Shown one piece after another: positions 1-11,946 of a stretch of 64,000 nucleotides of DNA. Positions within the stretch are counted from its first letter, which is position 1. Each line of letters begins with the position of its first letter. Below the pieces are notes generated by a model. That model worked only from the letters and a program-made list of their open reading frames with translations, did not search any database and was not told where the DNA came from. Origin of the DNA: Linyphia triangularis (Eukaryota > Arthropoda > Arachnida > Araneae > Linyphiidae); contig OZ021730.1 in assembly GCA_963978545.1 (NCBI GenBank), forward strand, positions 186,001-250,000, written 5' to 3'. The position numbers and the translations under genes are program-made.

Positions 1-1910
1 GACAAATTGATTTATCAAAATAGGAACTTTCCTTTGTTGACATTTTAAACGAAATTTATAATTGTGAATAGAAAACTGGAATAGTTTATTGTGTTTATGT
101 TTGCTCTTAGTTCTAAATTTCAAAGTAGTAGCTGTATTGGAATTAAGTTAATTAGACATTAAGTTAATCCTCGTATAGTTTCAATGTTGCGTCGTCTTTT
201 CATCACTTAAAAATTCGTTAATCGATATTGGAATGACTTATTTTTTTAACATTTGCAAAAAAATATCAGAAAAATGACTACATTGGAAGAGGAACATTCG
301 GATATCCCTCGTTTGGAACATTGAACCCCTTTTCGACTCCTTAAAGTTGGTTAATCGAGAACAGAATAGCTTACTTTTTCTATGTTTAATCTTTTTTGAC
401 ATTTGTACCAAATTTCCGAGTTGTGACCATATGGGAAGTGGTACATTCGAATATTCCTCGTTTGGAACGTTTAACCCCTTTTCCACCCCTTGATCCACCC
501 GAGATCGGAATAGTTTACTTTTTCTGCGTTTGTCTTTATTGATATTCACACCAGTTTTCAGAATTGTGAAAATATGAGAAGTAGGACATTCGAATATATC
601 GCTCGTTTGGAACGTTTAACCCCTTTTTGAGTGGGTTAATCGAGATCAGAATAGCTTACTTTTTCTATGTTTACCATTGTTGACATTTGTACCAATTTTT
701 AGAGTTGTGACCATATGGGAAGAGGTACATTCGAATATCCCTCGTTTGGAACGTTTAACCCCTTTTTGACCTCTTAGATTGGGTAAATCGAGATCGGAAT
801 AGCTTACTTTTTATACGTTTGTTTTTGTTGATACTTGCGCCAGATTTCAGAGTTGTGACGAAAGAGGAAGTAGGACATTCGAATATCCCTCGTTTGGAAC
901 GTTTAACCCCTGTTCCACCCTTAAAGTGGGTTAATCGAGATCGGAATAACTTACTTTTTCTTCGTTTGTCTTTATTGATATTCTCACCAATTTTTAGAGT
1001 TGTGACGAAATGAGAATTAGGACATTCGAATATTCCTCGTTTGGAACGTTTAACTCCTTTTCGAGCCCTTAAAGTGGGTTAATCGAGATCGGAATAGCTT
1101 ACTTTTTCTATGTTTACTATTGTTAATATTTGTACCAATTTTTAGAGTTGTGACCAAATGGGAAGTAGGATATTCGAATGTCCCTCGTTTGGAACGTTTA
1201 ACCCTTTTTCAACTCCTTAAAGTGGGTTAATCGAGATCGGAATAGTTTACTTTTTCTATTTTTACCATTGTTGATATTTGTGCCGATTTTCAGAGTTGTG
1301 ACTATGTGGGAAGTAGGATTTTCGAATGTCCCCCTTTTGGAACGTTTAACCCCTTTTCGACCCCTTAAAGTGGGTTAATCGAGATCGGAATAGTTTACTT
1401 TTTCTATTTTTACCATTGTTGATATTTGTGCCGATTTTCAGAGTTGTGACTATGTGGGAAGTAGGATTTTCGAATGTCCCCCGTTTTTAACGTTTAACCA
1501 ACTTTCGACCCCTTAAAGTGGGTTAATCGAGATCGGAATAGTTTACTTTTTCTATTTTTACCATTGTTGATATTTGTGCCGATTTTCAGAGTTGTGACTA
1601 TGTGGGAAGTAGGATTTTCGAATGTCCCCCGTTTTTAACGTTTAACCCCTTTTCGACCCCTTACAGTGGGTTAATCGAGATCGGAATAGTTTACTTTTTC
1701 TATTTTTACCATTGTTGATATTTGTGCCGATTTTCAGAGTTGTGACTATGTGGGAAGTAGGATTTTCGAATGTCCCCCGTTTTTAACGTTTAACCCCTTT
1801 TCGACCCCTTAAAGTGGGTTAATCGAGATCGGAATAGTTTACTTTTTCTATTTTTACCATTGTTGATATTTGTGCCGATTTTCAAAGTTGTGACTATGTG
1901 GGAAGTGGGA
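1..1910. repeat. 148-bp satellite array
   Basis: The phrase GGGTTAATCGAGATCGGAAT recurs at about 780, 927, 1075, 1223, 1371, 1519, 1667 and 1815, a spacing of 147-148 bp. Diverged units reach back to the window start, giving about a dozen copies. The last four copies are nearly identical and the first few are strongly diverged, as expected at the edge of an array. Short open frames here are products of the repeat and are not genes. Confidence 0.95.
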
Positions 1911-1916
1911 GAATTA

Positions 1917-1952
1917 GTGATGAGTGAGTGAGTGAGTGAGTGAGTGAGTGAG
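1917..1952. repeat. (TGAG)n microsatellite
   Basis: About nine copies of a TGAG tetranucleotide directly follow the satellite and separate it from the inverted-repeat region. Confidence 0.95.
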
Positions 1953-1973
1953 GGCTTTGCCTTATATATATAG

Positions 1974-2318
1974 AGATAAATAACATAAAAAAAAAACTCT
2001 AAAAATTTATAAGGCAAAGAATTTAAATAATACGCGAAAATTTACCTCACATATAAAAAATATGTCTTTCAAATGTGTAAGAATAACGCTAATTAGAGAA
2101 AAAGAAATACTATAAATTTATAATTTAAGGAATTGAAACAATACGCGAAAATTTATTTCACCATAACATTTTTATCTTTTAAATGTGTAAGAATAATGCT
2201 AAATTAGAGAAGAAAAAAAATAACATACTTAAACTTTCTTCGACAAAAATTTAAAAATTACGCGAAATTTTAATACACAATTATTTTCTTAGGTTAATGT
2301 TAAATAATGGGAAATTTA
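1974..2318 (+). repeat. Left arm of long inverted repeat
   Basis: This arm is the reverse complement of 6619-6966 with only a few substitutions and small indels. Matching landmarks are the poly-A and ACTCTAAAAATTTATAAGG at the outer end and the GTTAATGTTAAATAATGGG stretch at the inner end. The spacer between the arms is about 4.3 kb. No target duplication or transposase is visible. Confidence 0.9.
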
Positions 2319-2640
2319 ACAGAATAAAAATTTCAAAGATAAAGAATTTTAACCTTTACATGAAAATTTACTTCACATATAAATATCATGTCTTTAAACT
2401 TTAACGTGACAATTTACTTCTCAAATACAATTAAACTCTTAGGTTAATGTTAAATAAAAGAAAAAGTAACATACTCAAAAATTTCTAAGATAAGCATAAC
2501 GTAAAAATTTCGTATCATGTGTTTAAATGTGACATATAAGAGAAAAAAAAACTTAACATACTTGAACTTTCTATAGCAAAGAATTTAAGAGTTAGCGTAA
2601 AAATTTACTTTACATATACAATTCGCGTCTTTAAACGGGA
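2319..2640 (-). repeat. Degenerate subrepeats inside the left arm
   Basis: AT-rich diverged copies of the subrepeat family also found at 6967-8130, here in reverse orientation. Shared words are GTAAAAATTTAC, CATGTCTTTAAA and AACATACTTAAACTTTCT. They extend the inverted-repeat symmetry beyond the well-conserved 345-bp arms. Confidence 0.7.
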
Positions 2641-5600
2641 TGATAAGCATGTGACGGTAATTAGCCAATCAGGTTAGCGGTAGGTGATACGCCACTCGCC
2701 GGCATTTTTAAACCGGAGGATGAGTCACGCTAAAACTTGTTCAAACAGGTCGGGAGACTTGTACAGCAAGAACAGCAGCATCGACGCGCAAGCAGCGGGT
2801 GATGCTGTGGTGTGTCAGCAGGTCTTTGAGATTATCGTTTTCCTACTTTGCCTTTTTCATAATGAAATGTTTAAGAAAACTTGGAATGAATGAAGTGGAT
2901 TTCAAAGACACATTAGTAAGTGAAGGTAGAATTCGCATGGACTTTCTTCCAAAAAGTATGATTCACTTGGAGAATTTAAGATCATTTCTACTTGAAAACT
3001 TTTCTATTATCTAAAACATTGAATATTGTTCAAACTCAGTGGGATTATATGCTACAATAAGGGTAAAACTTAACAAAATTGTTACATAGAAGAAAAATAG
3101 TAAAAGATTTAAAATAAATACTAGTTATAGATACTCCAAAGAAAAAATTTCACCTACTTTTCAATCGGAAAATCAATACAAGTTGGAAATTTATGTTACT
3201 TCAAGAAAGACTTAGACAATTTACTTTGTAATAATATACGTTAAGGTGTCGTATTAACTCGTGCAATACATGCTGACTAAGGTTTATTTTACTTATCAAT
3301 CTAAGAATGGTGAATGGGGGGGGGGGGAATATTAAATAAATTGTAGATATTAAATACATTGTAGATATGCATTCAAGTTTTGAAAATCGCCTGCAAGACT
3401 TTTAAAACATCTTCAGATAATTTGAAAGAAACTTGCGAATTATAAGTAAACTACATAACTTTTTATACTCTGAAAGGAAATCACAAGTAATTTAGTTAAC
3501 TTTTTTTTCATGGTAACACTCATATTCAATGACATGTTTTTAAAATTTAACCTTCTTTACATGATAACAGTTATAAATTTTTTCAATCTCAGATGCGATA
3601 TACTATTATTTCTAACATATATGTTACGAATTGTGTAAAGTTCTTAAAAGAGTATATGCAAATCTCCAATCAGAAACATAAAAATCTAACATCATTCAAA
3701 CAAACTAAAATAATAAGATATTTTCCTTAGCGGAAATAGTTAACTACTCATGTGATGGAATATACTTTGAAAATTTAAATACTGAAAAAAGTTTGCTAGG
3801 CAAACTTAAAGAATATTTTTTTTTCTTGTGAGAAACTAGCATAAATTTGAAAAATGTAGAGTTTGTTACTACGTAAAATTGAACATCATCTGGACAAACT
3901 AAATTATACTTGAATTTTTTTTTTTTATTTGAGAGGTGCTGACAATATATCATTAATATAGAGATTTTTAACTTCCACCCATAATTTCTAAATAACTTAT
4001 ACATAAATTTCAGAAAACTGAAACGGAATGTGTTTTACAAGACGCTTATTTTGTAAGATGAATATTCAATATTAATATAACTGGAGCAAAGTTCATTCCG
4101 GAAAAAACTTGTAAAAGATACTTATATTTTGAAAATATTTTTAAATATCCTTTTAAATTTATGAATGCTCGCTTTCGAAAGACACAAATAAAACTGATAT
4201 TACTCATGATAATTAATACATGCATAACTTTAGTCAAACAAAGTGAAATTTTTATTGCTTGTGACCGATAACTTTTTCAGTGAAGCAGAACTTACATAGG
4301 AAATTTGTGCAAACTTTTTCAACTTTTAAACCAAGTATCATGTAAAGTTATAAATTACGATAGGAAATAGCATACTTCATAATCGGAACAAGTCTTGTAG
4401 TTAAGCTAAATTTATTTCTCAAGGAATTGAAAGCATACCAGAGAAGGCCTTATTATTTCGCATCTTTTCTCATGTTGCAAGAAAACATACTTTGTAAAGA
4501 TCGTCGAAGCACTTAACAAAAATCAGTAAAAATAAATATATTTTCTATGGCAAAGATAAAACTTCACAACTTAATTACTGAAATTTAGCTAAGTTGCATA
4601 TGGTTTATTCACATAACTCGCATATGCTTCGAATGTTGAAATATATTTGTCAGTTGAAATCAAACTCATCGAAAATAAATTCTATCTACATTTTCAAGTC
4701 GGAAATTACTATTAAATAAACGTTACATGTAAAACATTGTCATGTTAAAAAGAAAAATATACAAAAATGTAAATGATAATTTTACTGTTGGTACATAAAT
4801 GATGAATAATTTATGATTTTATTCTAGGCAAACGTTTTATTGTCTAACAGAGAACTTAAACTTTAGCAGAAAAACAAAAAAAAACAAAAAATACAATTTT
4901 TATATCCTATCATGCTTATCGAAAATTGAATTTATTAGCTGTTGTAATAGATTTTTATTGTCCAAATTTCTATAGTTTTTCTTCCCAGTGCAATAAAATT
5001 AAGTTCATGAGTAATGAGTAGGGGTTTTTTTTTATGAATCTTATAAATTTAATGAAATTATTATGATCTAAGAGATTGAGTGAACTGAATAAATCAATGA
5101 TATAAATTTAAACAGTGACTATAACTGTAAAGAAGTATGACAAAGTGATAGATGAAGTGAAAATATAAGTTGAGTGAAATGTGTTGAAAAAAGTTGAAGA
5201 CGACAAGAAATTCGTAAATGAGAATTATCATTGACTTATATTAACTTCGTTTTTCTTGCTTATGACAAGAAAATACACTCTTTCTTATTAAGAACCAACT
5301 TGATATCTTATCATAGAATGACAATGATGAAATATCTAAACATTAAAAAAAAAAATACCAAACTAAGACATAGCAAATTTCTTGAAATTCATGTATAATG
5401 TGAGAAGTTTTACTGAAAATATAGAAGATACAACATTGAAAGATGTGAATGTTTCGAAGTACTATATCAGAAATAAAAAAATAAAAAATGCGCTGATGTC
5501 CGCTATAAAAAATTTTAGGAGAAAGTTTAAACAAAATTTAAAATCAAACATGCTTTTAAGTGGGAACACATATATTAAAACTATAGCACATTAAACAATT

Positions 5601-6480
5601 TATATTATGTCATCTCAGTTGTATCAAACTGAATAACATGAAAAACAACCACAAACTGAATAAACATGAAAATTATCAATATATGTGGAAAAGTTTCCTT
5701 TTTTCACATATAAAAAAAATAACACATTGACATACGTTAAGATCACGAAACATGCGTAATCATATACCGATAAGAGCAACCAATGTTGCGGGGAGATATT
5801 CACGTGATGGTCAATATCTCATGAATAAATTGATTGATTGAATTTCTAATGCTAATTCCAATAGTATTCCACGTAACTTCAACTTTATATGTTACACTAT
5901 AGCTATATTAATTTTTCAAATATATTGACTTTCGAAAAATCATCCTTCAATATAAGAATGATCATAGTAAGAATAAAAGAAAAGATACTAAGCATTGAGT
6001 TAGCAACAAATCATATGCTTGAAACGAAAATTGCTTCGAACCAAAGTATAACTATCAAATTTCATTGATTCCTACAATGAAATTTTTCTCATCTAGTAAT
6101 TGAAGTTTTTTTTCTCACACACACTATTAGTGTTGTCCAATCAGGTGAAGAATAGTTGAAGATATTCGACCTCTTTCTAAATATTAATAAGTCACTGTTT
6201 AAAAACTTATAAAAATTTAAATTCACACTTAAAGTTTTATTTTTTTTATTTTTATATATATTTCAAAGAATGTTTTCAAGTCAATATATATATTTAAATA
6301 CGGAAATTTATTCACTTCAATAAATGTATGTTTAAGTTATAAAACTTGTTGTTTGTATTGAAAAATTGTAACTTTTCGTCTTATTCGTATAAATCGATAA
6401 CTTATACACTAGTTCTTCATCAATTAATCTACTAAGTAAATCTTTCAAAGGTAAAAACATACTTATAGCTTTGCATTTGT
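2641..6480. other. AT-rich spacer between inverted-repeat arms
   Basis: I see no supported gene in this 3.8-kb stretch. A short, much less AT-rich island lies at about 2641-2880, just inside the left arm; two overlapping short frames there (2684-2893 and 2799-3014) have no recognisable features. A run of 12 G lies at 3316-3327. The rest is simple AT-rich sequence with many short A and T tracts. Confidence 0.6.
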
Positions 6481-6610
6481 AACATGTTAGATTTTACATG
6501 CTTCTCGTGAAATTAAAATTTTATTTCCATGCAAGACATTTAAACATTTATTTTCATGGAAAACATACAAAATTTTAATTTCACGAGAAACATGTAAAAT
6601 CTAACATGTT
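6481..6610. repeat. 130-nt foldback hairpin
   Basis: The first and last ~45 nt are near-perfect reverse complements. AACATGTTAGATTTTACATG at the left returns as CATGTAAAATCTAACATGTT at the right, and the match continues through CTCGTGAAATTAAAATTTT. The loop is about 30 nt. It lies directly next to the inner end of the right inverted-repeat arm. Confidence 0.92.
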
Positions 6611-6618
6611 TAATAACA

Positions 6619-6966
6619 TAAATTTCCCATTATTTAACATTAACCTAAGAAAATAATTGTGTATTAAAATTTCGCGTAATTTTTAAATTTTTGTCGAAGA
6701 AAGTTTAAGTATGTTCTTTTTTTTTTCTTCTCTAATTTAGCATTATTCTTACACATTTAAAAGATAAAAATGTTATGTGTGAAATAAATTTTCGCGTATT
6801 GTTTCAATTCCTTAAATTATAAATTTATAGTATTTCTTTTTCTCTAATTAGCGTTATTCTTACACATTTGAAAGACATATTTTTTATATGTGAGGTAAAT
6901 TTTCGCGTATTATTTAAATTCTTTGCCTTATAAATTTTTAGAGTTTTTTTTAATCTTATTTATCGT
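6619..6966 (-). repeat. Right arm of long inverted repeat
   Basis: Reverse complement of 1974-2318. It begins just after the 130-nt hairpin and runs outward into the 100-120-bp subrepeats. Confidence 0.9.
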
Positions 6967-8130
6967 TGATATAAGAGTATGATTGTACATGTAAAGTTAA
7001 TTTTCACGTTCAATTTTAAATTCTTTGCCTTGTAAATTTTTAGTGTTTCTTTTTTCTAAAAGTTAGAGTTGTCATTATACATTTTAAAGACATGAATGGC
7101 AATGTTTGAATTCTTTGTCGTAGAAATTATAGGTATGTTATACTTTCCTCCTACATGTCAAATTTAAAGTCGTGATTTTTATGTGTAAAGTAAATTTTTG
7201 CGTTAATGTTAAAGTTATTTGTCGTAGAAAGTTTAAATATGTTACTTTTTTCTTTTATTTAGCGATATTTTAAAGACATGATTTTTATATATGTAGTAAA
7301 TTTTCACGCAAATGTTAAAATTATTTATCGTAGAAATTTTAAGTATGCTAATTTTTCTTACATGTCACATTTTAATGTCGTGATTTTTATATGTGAAGTA
7401 AATTTTTACGTTAATGTTAAAGTTATTTGTCGTACAAAGTTTAAGTATGTTACTTTTTCCTTTTGTTCAGCAATATTTTTACATATTTTAAAATACATGA
7501 TTTTTATGTATGTAGTAAACTTTTGCTTAAAGATTAAAGTTATTTGTCGTAGAAATTTTAAGTATGCTAATTTTTCTTACACGTCACATTTTAAAGTCGG
7601 GATTTTTATATGTGAAGTAAATTTTTACGTTAATATCAAAGTTATTTGTCGTACCAAGTTTAAGTATGTAAATTTTTTTCTTTTATTTAGCGATATTTCT
7701 ACATATTTTAAAGTCGGGATTTTTAAGTGTAAAGTAAAATTTTACGTAAATGTTAAAGTTATTAGTTGTAGAAAGTTTAAGTATTATACTTTTCTCTTGC
7801 ATGTCATATTTTAAAGTCGTGATTTTTATATATGAAGGGAATTTTCGCGTACAGGTTAAATATTTATCTTAGAAATTTTAAGTAAGTTATTTTTTCTCTT
7901 ATTTAGCGATATTTTTACACATTTTAAAGTGATTTTTATGTGTAAAGTAAACTTTTTACGTTAAAGTTAAAGTTTTTTATCGTAGAGAGTTTAAGTATGT
8001 TACTTTTTAACTTATTTAGTGATATTCGTACACATTTTAAAGACATGATGTTTATTCGTAAAGTAAATTTTCACGTTCACTTTTGAATTCTTAGTTGTAA
8101 GATGCTCAAGTATGTTACTTTTTCTCTCTT
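6967..8130 (+). repeat. 100-120-bp AT-rich subrepeat array
   Basis: About ten diverged copies of a unit built from GTAGAAATTTTAAGTATG, TTATTTAGCGATATTTTTAC, ACATTTTAAAGACATGATTT and GTAAATTTTCACGTTAATG. Spacing alternates between roughly 104 and 118 bp. A 178-codon open frame at 7278-7814 only mirrors this periodicity. Confidence 0.85.
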
Positions 8131-8328
8131 ATTTAGGCATTAGAGTATCCAAAATCAGTTATCAGATCTCTATTCAGCATTAGCAGCTAGTTCTGTGTTG
8201 CTATTCATCAACTTAAGTAAGTATCATTGTACAATAAAAACTATCTTGATTAATATAACTAACATAGACAGATTAATTTCTAACAAGTTTATTGGGGTAA
8301 AGCTCAACTATCGGGACTCAAGAGCCAC

Positions 8329-8795
8329 TGGGAGTAGTTAGGGAGCATTTAGCAGGTATTGGGAGCATTTAACATGTATTGGGAGCAGTTAGGAAGCATT
8401 TAACAGGTATTGGAAGCAGTTAGGGAGCATTTAGCGGGTATTGGGAGCAGTTATGGAGCATTTAGCAGGTGTTGGGAGCAGTTAGGGAGCATTTAACAGG
8501 TATTGGGAGCAGTTAGGGAGCATTTAGCAGGTATTGGGAGCATTTAGGAAGCATTTAGCAGGTATTGGGAGTAGTTAGGGAGCATTTAGCAGGTATTGGG
8601 AGCATTTAGCAGGTATTGAGAGCAGTTAGGGAGAATTTAGCGGGTATTGGGAACATTTAGCGGGTATTGGGAGCAGTTAGGGAGCATTTAGCAGGTATTG
8701 AGAGCATTTAAGGAGCATTTAACAGGTATTGAGAGCATTTAACATGTATTGGGTGCCATTGAGAGCCAATTGGGAGCCGTTGGGTGTCATTGATA
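8329..8795 (+). repeat. 31-bp minisatellite (GGGAGC-rich)
   Basis: The unit is GGGAGCAGTTA then GGGAGCATTTA then GCAGGTATT. It is repeated about 14 times, with some copies missing an 11-bp module. Purines are strongly biased to the plus strand. The last copies degenerate into GGGAGCC-type variants by about 8790. Confidence 0.93.
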
Positions 8796-9763
8796 ATAAC
8801 ATCATAAAGAAAGATATGCTAGTTAAAAAAATTAAGATATTTCTGCACATTTGTATGAATAGTAAACTGTAACACTAAAGTTAAATTTGTTTGTATCAAA
8901 ATTACAATTTTCATGAAAACTGTTAAGGGTATGTTAAAATTTACCGTGAAATTCATTAAGTTTTTTCGGAAAAAGCTACATACAACTAGATATTAGTAAA
9001 AATTTCTATTAAAAATATTTTTTTTTTTACATTAGTGTTTAAATAATTTGTTTCAAAACTAAAATTTTCATGAAAAAATGTTTAGACAGACTAAAATTTT
9101 TAAGAAATTCAGTATTGGATAGTTGGTTAGTGACCTCATATTTCAAAGAAATATACGTTCTTTGGAATAAGTTTTTTTCTTTTTATAGGGAGGAGTGAGG
9201 CGGTATCGATTCTTCCTAAAAGAGGTATCGGGCCGGAGGTGGGTCCTCACTTTTAAAATTTAGCTTAAAAATAATTAACATTTTCTAAAGTACTTCAAAT
9301 TAGCTTATTCAAAATTGGTTAGGGAAGGGGGGAGGGAGGGTAGATGAGTTCCCATGAAGGCAACGTCCGATAGTGGATATTTTAACAATTGTTTGGTAAA
9401 ATATTGAAATGTCACGTGTAGCTCGGGGTTAGGGTTCTTTAGACCCTTAGCAAAAGGCCTTCACTTTTATTAAACTTAAAAGTCGTGTTAAGATTTTTTT
9501 ATTTGCATATGTCTCTGAACTTAGAAATTTAATGTAAATGACTCTTAAATTCCCCCCTAGATGGCGCCACTACCTTAAATTTTGCAGAAAACTATCTTAC
9601 TAAACTGTGTAGCCAATCACAAACGTCTATTTAGTCACGTGTTTAAATCCGACCAATCGCAAGCAAGCATTTTAACGCGAAATGGCCACAACTGGTGTCT
9701 CATTCCATCAAGGTTGCTCCACAGCTCCACCTTATGGCTTCGGAGCCCCATATTCTAACTACT
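8796..9763. other. Spacer without recognised gene
   Basis: AT-rich sequence contains a diverged direct duplication of about 90 bp (near 8872-8962 and 9032-9120, sharing ATTTTCATGAAAA). A more G-rich patch lies at 9185-9360. I find no open frame worth calling. The segment ends where homology to the ankyrin gene starts. Confidence 0.5.
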
Positions 9764-10620
9764 CACAGGCACAATCGTAATTCAACAAAACTTTTCTTCG
9801 CATGCTGCAATTCACATCAGAAATGCCTTTTACAGCAGTATATACATTACATTCCTCTAGTTTGTCTTTTAACAATGAACGTTCTAATTTAGAGGATATC
9901 AATTGCGAATACAAAGGATATCGTTTATTTGCAATTATTAGCAATAATTGTTCCACGTTAAATCCTTCTTCTGCATTGCTGTACATTTTATAGCCGGAAT
10001 ACATTTGCATAAATTCAAACAATGTCCGACCATTGCCAAGATTATCTGACTTCATTCTATGCAATTCCTGCTCACATTTAATTGCGTATTCTGACAACAT
10101 TCCTTGGAGTTCGTGTTCACGAGTCCAGTCCTCGATGTTGAAGTCCGGCTTCTCAAGTAAGCAATACTTCAACAGCAATTGAACGATAGCAAGGCTGCAT
10201 CCGTTTTCTATTGCTAGGTCCAAAGGACTGAGACCATTTCGGTTTTTGACATTAACGTGGGAACCTCTTCTCAGCAAAATTTCAACTACGCTCGGATGAC
10301 CTGTCTGATTTTGCACCGCTTTATGCAGTGGCGTGTCACAAAAATTCATCTACTGAATCAACATCTATGCCATTGCTAATCAAGAATTTGACGAAAACTG
10401 CCTTACATCCGTTAATGCACAGGGCACTGTGCAGAAGTGAGCCACCGCACTGGTTTTTGGCAGTGTTGACGTTCATATCCAGGTAATCGAGGAGAAATGT
10501 AAAGATACTAACGTTGAAGTGTCCCAAAGCGTGGAAGAGTGGGCTTTGACCTGAAATGTTAGCACTGTGCAAATCTCCGCCGCCAATAAGCAACAATCTG
10601 ATAACTTCCAGTTCCGCATT
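9764..10620 (-). pseudogene. Ankyrin gene fragment, unit 0
   Basis: This is a partial copy of the second exon of the array's ankyrin gene. It lacks the last ~20 codons (homology starts abruptly at 9764) and everything upstream of the NAELEV segment (homology stops at 10620). An extra base near 10345, where the intact copies read GTGTCACCAAATTC, shifts the frame and splits it into two open pieces. No promoter, first exon or intron accompanies it. It marks the broken left end of the tandem array. Confidence 0.93.
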
Positions 10621-11124
10621 CCTTACCACAGCCAACACGGCGACTGGAACTGATGTTTTGACCCCCACTTCGACCCCTGATGTGGATTGTACCGTGAGCT
10701 GCAAGTTCACTAATGAGTGCAGGAGCACCTTTTTGAACCTGAACTCCACTATTACTGATAGTTTTCCTAGCCTGGAAGATTGCCTAGTTTGGACCAAGGA
10801 GCATGCACCTCTTTTTGTGCCTGTAGTTGCTCTGCTTTCCCAACTTCCATTGCAGTCAACACCATAAGGTTGGCTGCTCCCACCTGCCATTTCCTAGTTT
10901 CTTACTGGATGTCAAGTTAAGCTAGATTTTGTAGTCAAAGAGCGTTTTGGATTTTTTCGTATTGGACTGTTGCTTCCCCTGCCGGGCTGTCTTGTCCGTC
11001 CCATCTTTTCTATTCATGCCAATGATGACTTTCATATTTTCGACGATCGCCCTTCGGGCTCATTTATGACCAGTGGCATAGTGCCTCCGGGCTGGAACCA
11101 TTCTAAATCATTATTAAAGTAAGT
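10621..11124 (+). mobile_element. 5'-truncated Gag-like non-LTR element
   Basis: The frame to 10867 ends in a segment with the pattern FPSLEDCLVWTKEHAPLFVP. This aligns with FSDLQDCYDWTEDNASFFLP at the C-terminus of the Gag-only element carried by units 1-5. It is therefore a different member of the same family, cut at its 5' end as non-LTR insertions often are. The 3' region (10868-11124) carries short inverted repeats such as CGCCCTTCGGGC and ends AAAGTAAGT directly before the AGTCTTCGCATTC target. The left junction lies in ankyrin exon sequence reading AGTTCCGCATTC, which resembles that target. No ORF2 is present. Confidence 0.8.
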
Positions 11125-11351
11125 AGTCTTCGCATTCTCAGATTTAGAGCTCTGAGAGTAAGACCTGACTCTCGCCTCTTTCTTGGCGCTTTTTGACTGT
11201 GTTTCTAACCCTATATGCGGGTTGGTTCACCAAGTGGTTGCAAGGAGGAAATATGTAAACAATACAGGCAGATCGTTACATTTTTACATGCAATTTTATA
11301 TTCAGTAGGTCTTTTATGTTGTTGGAAGTTATAGCTCCCATCCTAACAAAC

Positions 11352-11367
11352 GGCTCTTTTCAGGGCC
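11352..11367 (+). terminator. Histone-type 3' stem-loop, unit 1
   Basis: GGCTCTTTTCAGGGCC forms a 6-bp stem (one U-G pair) with a four-base UUUC loop. It is flanked by AACAAAC on the left and CAAAT on the right. Size, loop and A-rich flanks fit the histone mRNA 3' processing element. No histone coding sequence lies upstream. Confidence 0.7.
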
Positions 11368-11828
11368 CAAATATGACACACTTTGCTTGACATGTTGACT
11401 GTTTCATAACATTTTCTGGACTCAATACAATACAAATTTACTCAAACAAACGTTTAAAGCTCATATTGCCGTGTTACAATTACAGGGAAAGAGGAGTCCT
11501 TTATTTGTAGCTGCCCAATTCTAATTCTTGAACTCTTGTTTGAGGAATTGAATACAAAAGTGACCTTCTCTGTCATCTCGATTTGTGCTTGATCATTATA
11601 GTAAACGTGGACGTATTTAATTATGTGAAACGTCTGTCTGTTTATGTGCAAACTTTAAGGAATACAAAAACTAAGGACATCTCTGAAACAGATGGATCAT
11701 TCATTTTGTGGTATGTTGTTGAAATGCCATTACGGTGTTACATTTGGAACTATTTGTTTCTATAGAACGACTAGAGATTTTGTATCTGCCTCCCATGGAT
11801 AAATTGCTATTACCTAATAATTTTCCGT

Positions 11829-11946
11829 GGTCACGTTTATACCACGCGGAACGCACATGCTTCTATTCGGTCACCGAAGTCAAGCAATATCTGCTGCTTT
11901 CAGTACTTGAGAAGGTGACCGTTTGGGAACGATTAGCACAGTTGAC
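11829..11946 (+). rRNA. 5S rRNA-like sequence, unit 1 (probably pseudogene)
   Basis: The 118-nt stretch carries 5S landmarks in the right order and spacing: ATACCACG near nt 11, TCACCGAAGTCAAGCA near nt 43-58, CAGTACTTGAGAAGGTGACC near nt 72-91, TTGGGAAC near nt 94, and terminal GTCA/TGAC pairing. A run of T follows. Differences from the other units fall in helix and box regions (CTGCTGCTTT for GTGCTGCGGT), which suggests decay. Confidence 0.75.

Noticed and set aside
7278..7814. 178-codon open frame with repeating NFYVNVKVI phrases
   Set aside because: It mirrors the AT-rich 100-120-bp subrepeats; period lengths happen to preserve the frame. No coding features.
8329..8795. CRISPR-like repeat array
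   Set aside because: Repeats are directly adjacent without unique spacers, vary by module loss, and the DNA is eukaryotic.
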